DNA of 64,000 nt from Pseudomonas putida W15Oct28 (GTDB lineage: Bacteria; Pseudomonadota; Gammaproteobacteria; Pseudomonadales; Pseudomonadaceae). The stretch lies in the NCBI RefSeq assembly GCF_000708715.2, contig NZ_JENB01000022.1, positions 39,144 to 103,143 of the forward strand. The letters run 5' to 3'. Positions 7,456-15,905 of the stretch are shown in pieces. A program made the position numbers and the translations under genes. How positions within the stretch are numbered: position 1 is the stretch's first letter; each line of letters begins with the position of its first letter. Below the pieces are notes generated by a model. The model was not told the origin of the DNA and ran no database searches. It saw only the letters and a program-made list of their open reading frames with translations.

Positions 7456-8772
7456 ATGTTCAACAGCAAGCTCAAGCAAGAAATCCGGCAGTTGCGCGAA
7501 GACCTGATGTCTGTGGAACAGGTCAAGAGTAGCCTCGACAGCGAGATGCTGGTACTTCAACTCGATCCACAGGGACGGATCGAGATGGTCAACGGTAATT
7601 TCGAGACCGAAATGCTCTACCGTTCCGATCAATTGCTTGGACGCAACATCGAGGACATCGTCCCTGCCCATGTGAAATCGCTGGATTTCTACCAACGCAT
7701 GAAGAGCGCGATCAGCCGTGGCGAGCACCTGAACGGCGCCTTCCGCCTGCTGCGTGGCAACGGCCAGGAAGCCTGGCTGCGGTCGATCCTGCAGCCGGTG
7801 AAGAACAGTGAGGGGCGCATCAAGTACTTCACACTGCACTCCAGCGACCTGACCCGCACCATCGAGACGTCTCGCGAGCACGAAAGCCTGATCAAAGCGC
7901 TGATGCGCTCTACCGCGGTCATCGAGTTTGCCCTCGACGGCACCATCCTCACGGCCAACGAGCGCTTCCTGGCCAGCGTTGGTTACCGCCTGGAGCAGAT
8001 CCGCGGCAAGCATCACCGCATGTTCTGCGAGCCGGAGGAGGCGAACTCTTCCGGCTACCAGGCCTTCTGGGACAAGCTGCGCCGTGGCGAGTACGTTGCC
8101 GAGCGTTTCAAACGCATCGATGCCCATGGCCGGGTGATCTGGCTGGAAGCCTCGTACAACCCGCTGTTCGACGCCCACGACGTACTCTACAAAGTGGTCA
8201 AGTTTGCCACCGTGATTACCGACCAGGTCAACCAGGAGCAGGCGGTGGCCGAGGCAGCAGATGTGGCCTACCACACCTCGCTGGGTACTGATGTCAGCGC
8301 CCAGAAGGCCACCGATGTGGTCACCCAGACCGTCAGCGTGATGCGCGGCCTGGAAGCCTCGATGCAGGAGGCGGCCGAGGGCATCCAGGCGCTGGATACG
8401 CAGTCGCGGGTGATCGGCTCGATCATCAAGACCATCAGCGACATTGCTGGGCAGACCAACCTGCTGGCGCTCAACGCCGCCATCGAGGCGGCCCGCGCGG
8501 GCGAGCAAGGGCGGGGTTTTGCCGTGGTTGCCGACGAAGTGCGCCAGCTGGCCTCGCGCACCAGCACCGCTACCGAGGAAATTGCCCGGGTAGTGAAGCA
8601 GAACGAGCAACTGGCACAGGCGGCGGTGGAGATCATCGACACCAGCAAGCGCCAGGCGGAGCAGGGGCTGGCGCTGGCCGACGAGACGGGCAGCGTGATT
8701 GTCGAGATTCAGGACGGGGCGAAACGGGTGGTGGATGTAGTGGGGCAGTTTTCCAGCCGGTTGGGGCAGTAA
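7456..8772 (+). CDS. soluble PAS-PAS methyl-accepting chemotaxis protein (BdlA-like)
   Basis: A 438-residue cytoplasmic chemoreceptor. The ATG at 7456 has an AGGAG at 7444-7448. The order is a short coiled N-terminus, a PAS domain (about 22-125; LQLDPQGRIEMVNGNFE), a second PAS domain (about 142-250; FALDGTILTANERFLASVGY with a C-terminal PAC block) and an MCP signalling domain (about 260-438) whose hairpin tip carries IAGQTNLLALNAAIEAARAG followed by EQGRGFAVVADEVRQLA. There is no membrane segment or HAMP domain, and the C-terminal half of the signalling bundle is short. This layout is that of Aer-like soluble receptors and of P. aeruginosa BdlA, the biofilm dispersion factor. Whether it binds heme or FAD cannot be told. 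Confidence 0.88.
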   Translation: MFNSKLKQEIRQLREDLMSVEQVKSSLDSEMLVLQLDPQGRIEMVNGNFETEMLYRSDQLLGRNIEDIVPAHVKSLDFYQRMKSAISRGEHLNGAFRLLRGNGQEAWLRSILQPVKNSEGRIKYFTLHSSDLTRTIETSREHESLIKALMRSTAVIEFALDGTILTANERFLASVGYRLEQIRGKHHRMFCEPEEANSSGYQAFWDKLRRGEYVAERFKRIDAHGRVIWLEASYNPLFDAHDVLYKVVKFATVITDQVNQEQAVAEAADVAYHTSLGTDVSAQKATDVVTQTVSVMRGLEASMQEAAEGIQALDTQSRVIGSIIKTISDIAGQTNLLALNAAIEAARAGEQGRGFAVVADEVRQLASRTSTATEEIARVVKQNEQLAQAAVEIIDTSKRQAEQGLALADETGSVIVEIQDGAKRVVDVVGQFSSRLGQ

Positions 8773-8788
8773 AGCCCCGGCACAGGCC

Positions 8789-8923
8789 CCTTGTAGGAGC
8801 GGCCTTGCCGGGGCGCCGTACCGGTCGGAAAGGGCTACAACGCAGCCCCTCGATTTTTGCCTTGATGCTGAAATTAGGGGGCCGCTTTGCGGCCCTTTCG
8901 CGACACAAGGCCGCTCCTACAGG
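8789..8923. repeat. REP pair, type 1, partly degenerate
   Basis: The left copy is degenerate (TTGTAGGAGCGGCCTTGCCG, then AAAGGGCTACAACGCAGCCC) and the right copy is intact (GCCGCTTTGCGGCCC to GGCCGCTCCTACAGGG). They separate the convergent chemoreceptor and cysZ genes. Confidence 0.8.
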
Positions 8924-8943
8924 GATCGTGTACAGCTCGGCAG

Positions 8944-9672
8944 TCAGTTGCGCTCCCGCACCCAGAACAACGTAGCCCCCGCCACCGCCGCCGGCATCAT
9001 CAGCACGTTCACACCTGGAATCATCAGCGCCAGGTAGGTGATGCCGCCAAAGCCCAGCGACTGCCAGCGCTTCTGGCGCAGCCAGGCGAGCATGTTCTGC
9101 CAGCTCATCTTGTTGTTGTCCGCCGGGTAGTCGATGTACTGGATGGCCATCATCCATACCCCGAACATCAGCCAAAGTGGCGCGGCGATTACGTTGACCA
9201 CCGGGATCAGCGACAGGATGAACAGGCCGATGGCCCGTGGCAGGAAGTAGCCCAGCTTGCGCATTTCGCGGCTGAAGGTGCGTGGCACCATGGCCACCAG
9301 CTCACCCCAGCTGAACGCCGGGAAGGTGTCTTCGCCACGCACCACCACTTCGACCTTTTCCGCCAGGAAGCCATTGAACGGGGCGGCAATAATGTTGGCC
9401 ACCAGGGTGAAGGTGAAGAACACCATCAGCACCAGCAAGGCAACGAACAGCGGCCAGAGTATGTAGCTGAGAAAGCTCAGCCAGTCTGGCAGCGTTGGCA
9501 TCAGGGCATCGAGCCACAGGGCGAACTGGTGGCCGGCGAAGTAGACCATGCCACCGAACAGCAGCAGGTTGACCGCCAGCGGCAGCAGCACGAACAACCG
9601 CAGGTTGGGGCTCAGCACCAGTTTCAGGCCTTCGCGCAGGTATTGGGGGCCGGAGAGGACAGGGGCTTGCAT
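8944..9672 (-). CDS. cysZ: sulfate transporter CysZ
   Basis: A 242-residue inner-membrane protein of the CysZ family, which brings sulfate into the cell for cysteine synthesis. Several hydrophobic segments are visible (about residues 26-48, 68-98, 145-170 and 205-235). Family blocks include the N-terminal GPQYLREGLKLVLSPNLRLFV, ANIIAAPFNGFLAEKVE, and GVWMMAIQYIDYPADNNKMS. The start at 9672 gives the standard N-terminus. The gene diverges from trxB across a 332-bp region. Confidence 0.93.
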   Translation of the reverse strand: MQAPVLSGPQYLREGLKLVLSPNLRLFVLLPLAVNLLLFGGMVYFAGHQFALWLDALMPTLPDWLSFLSYILWPLFVALLVLMVFFTFTLVANIIAAPFNGFLAEKVEVVVRGEDTFPAFSWGELVAMVPRTFSREMRKLGYFLPRAIGLFILSLIPVVNVIAAPLWLMFGVWMMAIQYIDYPADNNKMSWQNMLAWLRQKRWQSLGFGGITYLALMIPGVNVLMMPAAVAGATLFWVRERN

Positions 9673-10004
9673 CGGGAGACTCCGCAGAGAAGGAAAACGC
9701 GCTGACCTTACCGAGTTTGCCGCGCCGACGAAAGGCGGCTGGCAAACGGGAAACGGGCTGTAACAAAAGCGCCGGGGTCTGGGCTATCGATGAAATCAAT
9801 GAATAGACGGTGCCTATGAGGTGGATTGTCTAAGGATATTTCCTTAATCTTTGCGACCTCGCTACAGTGCGCTCAACTTTCCGCTTTTCGGGCCTGCGCG
9901 TTGTAGCCTTCCCCAAGTGCTGCGTGGGTCCGTTTTTAATTTTCCAGCTGGCGCAGCCGGTACACCGATGCCGGCCCGTGCCGCCGGCTCGACAGGAGTT
10001 CGAC
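9673..10004. promoter_or_regulatory. cysZ-trxB divergent intergenic region with inverted repeat
   Basis: This 332-bp stretch holds the promoters of both divergent genes. The only clear structure is the inverted repeat TAAGGA-TATT-TCCTTA at 9831-9846, which could be an operator. No convincing -35/-10 pair is obvious in it. The trxB Shine-Dalgarno sequence is AGGAG at 9994-9998. I see no open reading frame of interest here apart from an upstream extension of the trxB frame without similarity. Confidence 0.4.
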
Positions 10005-10967
10005 ATGTCTGAAGTACGTCATTCGCGCGTCATCATTCTCGGTTCCGGCCCTGCCGGTTACAGCGCTGCAGTCTACGCTGCCCGCGCCAACCTCAAGCCG
10101 CTGCTGATCACCGGCATGCAGGCGGGCGGCCAGCTGACCACCACCACCGAAGTCGACAACTGGCCGGGCGACCCCCACGGCCTGACCGGCCCGGCCCTGA
10201 TGCAGCGCATGCAGGAACACGCCGAGCGTTTCGAGACCGAAATCGTCTTCGACCACATCAATGCCGTCGACCTGGCCAACAAGCCGTTCACCCTGCAGGG
10301 CGACAGCGGCAAGTACACCTGCGACGCGCTGATCATCGCCACCGGTGCCAGCGCCCGCTACCTGGGCCTGCCGTCGGAAGAAGCCTTCATGGGCAAGGGC
10401 GTTTCGGCCTGCGCCACCTGCGACGGTTTCTTCTACCGCAACAAGCCGGTCGCCGTGGTTGGCGGCGGCAACACTGCCGTGGAAGAGGCGCTGTACCTGG
10501 CCAACATCGCCAGCAAGGTTACCTTGGTGCACCGTCGCGAGACCTTCCGCGCCGAGAAGATCCTGGTCGACAAGCTCAACGCCCGTGTGGCCGAAGGCAA
10601 GATCGAGCTCAAGCTCAACGCCACCCTGGACGAAGTGTTGGGTGACAACATGGGCGTGACCGGTGCGCGTCTGAAGAACAACGACGGCAGCAGCGACGAA
10701 ATCAAGGTCGACGGCGTATTCATCGCCATTGGCCACACCCCGAACACTTCGCTGTTCGAAGGCCAGCTGACCCTCAAGGACGGCTACCTGGTGGTCAACG
10801 GCGGCCGTGAAGGCAACGCCACCGCCACCAACGTTGAAGGTGTGTTCGCTGCAGGTGACGTGGCAGACCACGTTTACCGTCAGGCCATTACCTCGGCCGG
10901 CGCTGGCTGCATGGCGGCCCTGGACGTGGAGCGTTACCTGGACGGCCTGGCCAACGCCTCGTTCTGA
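10005..10967 (+). CDS. trxB: thioredoxin reductase
   Basis: A 320-residue flavoprotein that reduces thioredoxin with NADPH. The start at 10005 follows an AGGAG and gives MSEVRHSRVIILGSGPAGYSAA with the FAD-binding GxGxxG. The active-site disulfide is C136-A-T-C139 in SACATCDGFFY. The NADPH-binding fold shows VAVVGGGNTAVEEALYL and VHRRETFRA, and the C-terminal FAD motif is GVFAAGDVADHVYRQ followed by the flavin-contacting ITSAGAGCMAA. Length and motifs are normal. It ends at the bidirectional terminator shared with nadC. Confidence 0.97.
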   Translation: MSEVRHSRVIILGSGPAGYSAAVYAARANLKPLLITGMQAGGQLTTTTEVDNWPGDPHGLTGPALMQRMQEHAERFETEIVFDHINAVDLANKPFTLQGDSGKYTCDALIIATGASARYLGLPSEEAFMGKGVSACATCDGFFYRNKPVAVVGGGNTAVEEALYLANIASKVTLVHRRETFRAEKILVDKLNARVAEGKIELKLNATLDEVLGDNMGVTGARLKNNDGSSDEIKVDGVFIAIGHTPNTSLFEGQLTLKDGYLVVNGGREGNATATNVEGVFAAGDVADHVYRQAITSAGAGCMAALDVERYLDGLANASF

Positions 10968-10987
10968 TCAGATAGCGCGCCAAAAAA

Positions 10988-11010
10988 AACCGGCCGAAAG
11001 GCCGGTTTTT
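10988..11010. terminator. bidirectional intrinsic terminator
   Basis: The stem AACCGGCC / GGCCGGTT closes a GAAA tetraloop, with A residues on the left and T residues on the right. It therefore can end both trxB (+) and nadC (-). The stem is the same sequence as the terminator at 700-723. Confidence 0.93.
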
Positions 11011-11027
11011 TATTGCCTGCGGTCAGC

Positions 11028-11876
11028 TCACAGGCTCAATCGCATGGACAGGTCCACTGCTTTCACATCCTTGGTCATGGCACCAATCGAGATGTAGTCC
11101 ACGCCAGTCTCGGCAATCACCCGCAGGGTCGTTTCGTTGACCCCGCCGCTGGCCTCCAGCTTGGCCTTGCCGGCGTTGATGCGCACCGCTTCGCGCATTT
11201 CGTCCAGGTTCAGCTCGTCGAGCATGATGATGTCTGCACCCGCTGCCAGCGCCTCGCGCAGTTCATCCAGGCTTTCCACTTCGATCTCTACCGGCTTGCC
11301 CGGCGCAATACGGTGCGCCGCGGTTACGGCCTCGGCCACACCACCGCTGGCGGCGATGTGGTTTTCCTTGATCAGGAAGGCGTCGTACAAGCCGATGCGG
11401 TGGTTGTCGCAGCCGCCACAAGTCACCGCGTACTTCTGCGCCAGACGCAGGCCGGGCAGGGTTTTGCGGGTGTCCAGCAGGCGCACCTGGGTGCCTTCCA
11501 CCAGGTCGGCCAGGAAGCGCGCACGGGTAGCGACCCCCGACAGCATCTGCAGGAAGTTCAGCGCGCTGCGCTCACCGCTGAGCAACGAGCGGGCCGGGCC
11601 TTCCAGGTGAAACAGCGGCTGGTTGGCCGTGGCGCGATCACCGTCGGCCACCTGCCAGTGCACGGCCACGCGCGCGTCGAGCTGGCGGAACACGGCGTCG
11701 ACCCAGGCAGTGCCGGCAATCACGCAGTCTTCGCGGGTGATGATGGTCGCCTTGGCCAGGCGCTCGGCCGGGATCAGTTGCGCGGTGATGTCGCCACTGC
11801 CGATGTCCTCCAACAGTGCGCGGCGCACGTTGGCTTCGATTTCAGCGGTCAGGTCGGCAAGGCGTAGGTTCGGCAT
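11028..11876 (-). CDS. nadC: nicotinate-nucleotide pyrophosphorylase (carboxylating)
   Basis: A 282-residue quinolinate phosphoribosyltransferase of de novo NAD synthesis. The start at 11876 has GGAG just upstream; an in-frame ATG four codons earlier is less well placed. Family motifs are intact: ALLEDIGSGDITAQLIP near the N-terminus, SGERSALNFLQMLSGVAT, LLDTRKTLPGLRLAQKYAV followed by CGGCDNHRIGLYDAFLIKENH, and IEVESLDELREAL, LEASGGVNETTLR and GVDYISIGAMTKD. It is a single gene convergent with trxB. Confidence 0.97.
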   Translation of the reverse strand: MPNLRLADLTAEIEANVRRALLEDIGSGDITAQLIPAERLAKATIITREDCVIAGTAWVDAVFRQLDARVAVHWQVADGDRATANQPLFHLEGPARSLLSGERSALNFLQMLSGVATRARFLADLVEGTQVRLLDTRKTLPGLRLAQKYAVTCGGCDNHRIGLYDAFLIKENHIAASGGVAEAVTAAHRIAPGKPVEIEVESLDELREALAAGADIIMLDELNLDEMREAVRINAGKAKLEASGGVNETTLRVIAETGVDYISIGAMTKDVKAVDLSMRLSL

Positions 11877-12118
11877 GGTCGGCTCCACAAGCTAGATGCC
11901 GGCGATTATAGGGCAGGGGGCCGATGTGTACAGCCGCCCCGGCCATGACCTTTGGTCGGTCTTCGTGAGCAATGACTGCAATCGAGGGTCATTAGCCCGT
12001 CCATGAATCGGCGCTGGCAGCTGTGCGATTTTTTACCGATAATGGCGACCAGTATTTGGCGTCATAGCTTTGACGATTCCCAGCCCCGTCGGGCATGACA
12101 CCCTGCAAGGAGTCCAGG

Positions 12119-14275
12119 ATGCAAAAAGAAGGCAAGGTGGTGCCCTTGGCGGCAGCCATCGACCGAGGGGGGCGTACGCCTCTGCCTTGCCTTCCGGTAT
12201 TGCTCCTGCAGGTGCGCGACAAGGCTGCGCTGCAATTGCGCCAGGGCTTGCAGGCGCTGTTCGACAATGCCGACGACACCCTGTTCGAGATGGCCGACAA
12301 GGCTGTTGAACGCTGCGACCAGAACCTGTACTTCGAGGCCATGCGCGACCTGCGCCTGAAGCGCAAAAGTATCGAACGCGGCTTCCTCGATACCTTCTAT
12401 GACACCTACGCCCGCATCGGCCAGGTAGACCTGATGGCGCATCCGGCCGAACCGGGCAACCTGCGCAGCAAGGTTCAACTTGAGCGGGCGGCGGCCATCG
12501 AAGGCATGGTTGCGCGGGTGCTGTCACGCGATGGCATTGCCCTGCAGCAACTGGGCCTGCGTTTGCAGGCCTTGCTCGACCGCCCCGTGCATGAGCAGCG
12601 CAACCCGCTGGGCCCAGCAGCGTTGTGCGGCTACTTCCTCGAAGCTGGCCGTAATCTGGGGGTTGGCCTGAGGGTCAAACTGGTTCTGCTCAAGCTTTTC
12701 GAGCGCTATGTCTTGCGCGATGCCGATGTCATCTATGCCGAAGCCAACCAGCTGTTGGCCGCCGCCGGTGTGCTGCCGGAGTTGCAACCGGCCCCGCGCC
12801 GTCGCGCCGAAGACCGGCGCATGAGGGCAGGGCGAGGGCCGGCAAACCAAGGCCAGGAAGTGGGGGCGGATGCGGCAGGCCAGGCCTTCTTTGCCTCGTT
12901 GCAAACCTTGCTGGCCCCGGCACGCGGGCAGTTCGCACCACGATTGCAGGCGGTGGCTGCCGCCCAGTCGATCAGCACCGCGGACCTGGTACGCCTGCTT
13001 TCGCATTTGCAGCGCTACGTGCCCGCTACCGGCGAGACTGATGATTTCGAACTCGGCCAACAGCTTGAACAATTGCTGCTGCGCGTCAGTGTGCGCAGCG
13101 GCACGCGCCGGCGAATCGCCGTGGCCGACGAGGACATGATCAACCTGGTTGGCCTGCTGTTCGCCTGTATTCAAGGCGACGACAACCTGCCGGCCAGCCT
13201 GCGTGGGTTGATCGTCCGCCTGCATATCCCGCTGCTCAAGGTGGCCCTGCTGGACAAGGGGCTGTTCAGCCGGGCCAGCCACCCTGCACGCCGGTTGCTC
13301 AACGAAATCGCTGGCGCAGCCATTGGCTGGGAGTGCGGGGGCGATGGCCTGCGCGATAGCCTGCAATTGCGGGTAGAGCGCATCGTCCAGCGCCTGATCA
13401 ATGACTTTGCCGAAGATGCCGGCCTGTTTGCCGAATTGCTCGATGAGTTCCTTGCGTTCAACCAGGAGGAGCGCCGGCGCAACGAGTTGCTTGAGCAACG
13501 CACGCGCGACGCCGAAGAAGGGCGCGCCCGTGCCCTGCAGGCCCGGCAGCAGGTGCAGCGGGTGCTCAACCAGCGCCTGCGTGGCCGGGTATTGCCCCTG
13601 GTGGTGGTGCAAATGCTGGTACAGGCCTGGAGCCAGGTGCTGCTGCTGGCCTGGCTCAAGCAGGGTGAGGCCTCCCAGGCCTGGCGGGATGGCTTGCAGA
13701 CGGTGGACACGCTATTGGTCACTATCACCCCCGGGCATGAGCCGCAAACCCTGTTGCAGCAGGTACCGGGCCTGCTCAAGGCGCTGCGCGATGGCTTGGC
13801 CAGCGTGGCCCTGAATTCGGCGGCAACCCGTGAGTTCTTCCTGCAACTGGAGCAACTGCACCTGCGTGCCTGCGCAGGCGCTGAGCCAGCGGTTGGCCAT
13901 GGCCAACCCTTGGCCGAAGTGCTGGTGGACGAAGATATCGTGCTGGCGATTGCCGAAGAACCGTCCTGCGCGCCCTTGCACGTTGCCGATGGCCAGGCAG
14001 CAGCGTTGCGGCAGGTGCAGCGCTTGCGCATCGGTACCTGGGTTGAAGTACTTGATGACGACGAACCGCTGCGCTGCAAGCTGGTGGCGCACATCGACAG
14101 CAGCGACAGGCTGGTGTTTGCCAACCGCACCGGCATGAAGGTGCGCGAGTGGAACGGCGCCGGCCTGGCGCAGGCGCTACACCGGGGAGACGTACGGGTG
14201 CTGGATGGCGGGTTGCTGTTCGAGCGGGCGCTGGAGGCGGTGCTTGACGGGCTGCGGCAGCCGCAGGTGCGGTAG
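12119..14275 (+). CDS. DUF1631 family protein
   Basis: A 718-residue protein of the DUF1631 family, found in Pseudomonas and other proteobacteria. The start at 12119 has AAGGAG at 12107-12112. It looks soluble and mostly helical, with a coiled section near residues 450-490 (FNQEERRRNELLEQRTRDAEE). The C-terminus (last 110 residues, LRIGTWVEVLDDDEPLRCKL to VREWNGAGLAQAL) resembles a small beta-barrel such as PilZ, but the Arg-rich c-di-GMP motif is not evident. The family's role is not known to me; older annotations as thymidine phosphorylase are not supported. It precedes ampD by 88 bases and may be co-transcribed. Confidence 0.8.
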   Translation: MQKEGKVVPLAAAIDRGGRTPLPCLPVLLLQVRDKAALQLRQGLQALFDNADDTLFEMADKAVERCDQNLYFEAMRDLRLKRKSIERGFLDTFYDTYARIGQVDLMAHPAEPGNLRSKVQLERAAAIEGMVARVLSRDGIALQQLGLRLQALLDRPVHEQRNPLGPAALCGYFLEAGRNLGVGLRVKLVLLKLFERYVLRDADVIYAEANQLLAAAGVLPELQPAPRRRAEDRRMRAGRGPANQGQEVGADAAGQAFFASLQTLLAPARGQFAPRLQAVAAAQSISTADLVRLLSHLQRYVPATGETDDFELGQQLEQLLLRVSVRSGTRRRIAVADEDMINLVGLLFACIQGDDNLPASLRGLIVRLHIPLLKVALLDKGLFSRASHPARRLLNEIAGAAIGWECGGDGLRDSLQLRVERIVQRLINDFAEDAGLFAELLDEFLAFNQEERRRNELLEQRTRDAEEGRARALQARQQVQRVLNQRLRGRVLPLVVVQMLVQAWSQVLLLAWLKQGEASQAWRDGLQTVDTLLVTITPGHEPQTLLQQVPGLLKALRDGLASVALNSAATREFFLQLEQLHLRACAGAEPAVGHGQPLAEVLVDEDIVLAIAEEPSCAPLHVADGQAAALRQVQRLRIGTWVEVLDDDEPLRCKLVAHIDSSDRLVFANRTGMKVREWNGAGLAQALHRGDVRVLDGGLLFERALEAVLDGLRQPQVR

Positions 14276-14363
14276 CCGGCAACATTACAATCATTCACAT
14301 GCAAACGGTGTTGGCGGCAGGGCATACTGTGGTTCTGTTCAAGGCGCTTTCAGGATTTGCCCC

Positions 14364-14936
14364 ATGCAATTGGACCGTGCCACTGGCTGGTTCCACGGAA
14401 TCGGAATCACCCACTGCCCCTCGCCGAACTTCAATGCCCGCCCCGAAGGCGAAGTGGTTTCACTGCTGGTGATCCACAACATCAGCCTGCCGCCGGCCTG
14501 CTTTGGTACCGGCAAGGTGCAGCAGTTCTTCCAGAACCGCCTGGACCCTAACGAACACCCTTATTTCGCCAGCATCAGCCAGCTGACCGTGTCGGCGCAC
14601 CTGTTCGTCGAGCGTGACGGGGCGGTGACCCAGTTCGTGTCGTTGCTGGAGCGCGCCTGGCACGCGGGTGTGTCGTGCTTCGACGGGCGCGAAGGCTGCA
14701 ACGATTTCTCCATCGGCATCGAGCTGGAAGGCACCGACGACCTGCCCTATACCGATGCCCAGTACGGCGTGCTGGAGCAGCTTACCCGGCACATTCGCAG
14801 CGCCTGGCCGGCCATCGATCTGGGCCGCATTCAGGGCCACAGCGACATTGCCCCGCAACGCAAGACCGACCCTGGCCCGTCCTTCGATTGGCCGCGCTAC
14901 CGCGAAGCGTTGCTGCACAACGAGGACAAGGCATGA
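14364..14936 (+). CDS. ampD: 1,6-anhydro-N-acetylmuramyl-L-alanine amidase AmpD
   Basis: A 190-residue cytoplasmic zinc amidase that removes the peptide from anhydro-muropeptides during wall recycling, and so keeps AmpR-dependent beta-lactamase expression low. The zinc ligands are visible at H38 (VIHNIS), H159 and D169 (GHSDIAPQRKTDPGPSFDW). LDRATGWFHGI at the N-terminus and NDFSIGIELEGTD are typical. The start at 14364 gives MQLDRATGW; the frame extends upstream without similarity. It overlaps ampE by four bases (ATGA), so the two are translationally coupled. Confidence 0.96.
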   Translation: MQLDRATGWFHGIGITHCPSPNFNARPEGEVVSLLVIHNISLPPACFGTGKVQQFFQNRLDPNEHPYFASISQLTVSAHLFVERDGAVTQFVSLLERAWHAGVSCFDGREGCNDFSIGIELEGTDDLPYTDAQYGVLEQLTRHIRSAWPAIDLGRIQGHSDIAPQRKTDPGPSFDWPRYREALLHNEDKA

Positions 14937-15763
14937 GTTTTCTGGTGTTGTTGCTGGCGCTGTGGGTCGAGAAGTTTTCGGCCCTGCGCCATCAAGTGCA
15001 GCGTGATGGGTTCTTTCTTGGCGAGCTGGTACGCCTGGAGCGCAGCGGCAAGGTGCAGCCCTGGTGGACGCTGGCCGTCCTGGTGTTGGCACCGGTAGCG
15101 CTGCTGGTGTTGCTGCTGCATGTGCTGCAACCGGTGGCCTATGGGCTGTTGGCCTTGCCGGTGCATCTGCTGGTGCTGGTCTACAGCCTGGGCCGTGGCG
15201 ATGCCAAGGCGTCGCTGGGCCCGTTCCGTGATGCCTGGCGGCGCGGTGATGATCAAGCGGCACTGCATGTTGCAGAGCGCGACCTGGGCGTGGTGGCGGA
15301 CGAGCCGCATAGCCTGTTGGTGCGTGTGCAGGGCAACCTGCTGTGGCAGGTGTACCAAGGCTTTTTCGCGGTGATCTTCTGGTATTTCGTGCTGGGCCCT
15401 GGTGCCGCGCTGGCTTATCGCTTGCTGGCGCTGTGCGGCGAGCACAGCCAGCAGCCTGCGTTGAAGGCGCGGGCCGAACAGCTGCGGCACATCATGGACT
15501 GGCTGCCGGTTCGCTTGATGGCGTTGAGCTTTGCGCTGGTGGGCAACTTCCTTGCAGTGACCCGGGTGATGCTGCACGAGGTGCTCAACTGGCACATCAG
15601 CGCTGCCCACCTGGTGGCGCGGGTGGGGCGTATTGCCGATGATATTCCCGATGAAGAAGACAGCCAGCGTGGGTTGGGCCGGCTGGACAGCCTGTGGGAG
15701 CTGCTGCTGCGCTGTGCGGTGTTGTGGTATGCCGGGTTTGCGCTGTGGACCGTACTCGTCTGA
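14933..15763 (+). CDS. ampE: AmpE inner-membrane protein
   Basis: A 276-residue membrane protein of the AmpE/CobD-like family, always paired with ampD. The start at 14933 overlaps the ampD stop. MSFLVLLLALWVEKFS is the family N-terminus. Hydrophobic segments lie at about residues 1-12, 43-82, 142-168, 188-205 and 255-276. A conserved charged loop (SLGRGDAKASLGPFRDAWRRGD) and VYQGFFAVIFWYFVLGPGAALAYRL are visible. AmpE has been described as a signalling or sensory membrane protein in beta-lactamase regulation; its biochemical role is unsettled. A REP pair follows it. Confidence 0.93.
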   Translation: MSFLVLLLALWVEKFSALRHQVQRDGFFLGELVRLERSGKVQPWWTLAVLVLAPVALLVLLLHVLQPVAYGLLALPVHLLVLVYSLGRGDAKASLGPFRDAWRRGDDQAALHVAERDLGVVADEPHSLLVRVQGNLLWQVYQGFFAVIFWYFVLGPGAALAYRLLALCGEHSQQPALKARAEQLRHIMDWLPVRLMALSFALVGNFLAVTRVMLHEVLNWHISAAHLVARVGRIADDIPDEEDSQRGLGRLDSLWELLLRCAVLWYAGFALWTVLV

Positions 15764-15778
15764 AGCCAGCCGCATCCC

Positions 15779-15884
15779 CCTTGTGTCGCGATAGGGCCGC
15801 AGAGCGGCCCCAGCAATCCAAGCGGCGAAGCTGAAAATCTGGGGCTGCTATGCAGCCCTATCGCGACGCAAGGCCGCTCCCACA
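15779..15884. repeat. REP pair, type 1
   Basis: Inverted type 1 REP copies between convergent ampE and tatD. The left copy begins CTTGTGTCGCGATAGGGCCGC; the right ends GACGCAAGGCCGCTCCCAC. The left copy lacks the outer GTAGGAGCGG part. Confidence 0.83.
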
Positions 15885-15905
15885 TAAAGCGCGTTCACCG
15901 GAGTT

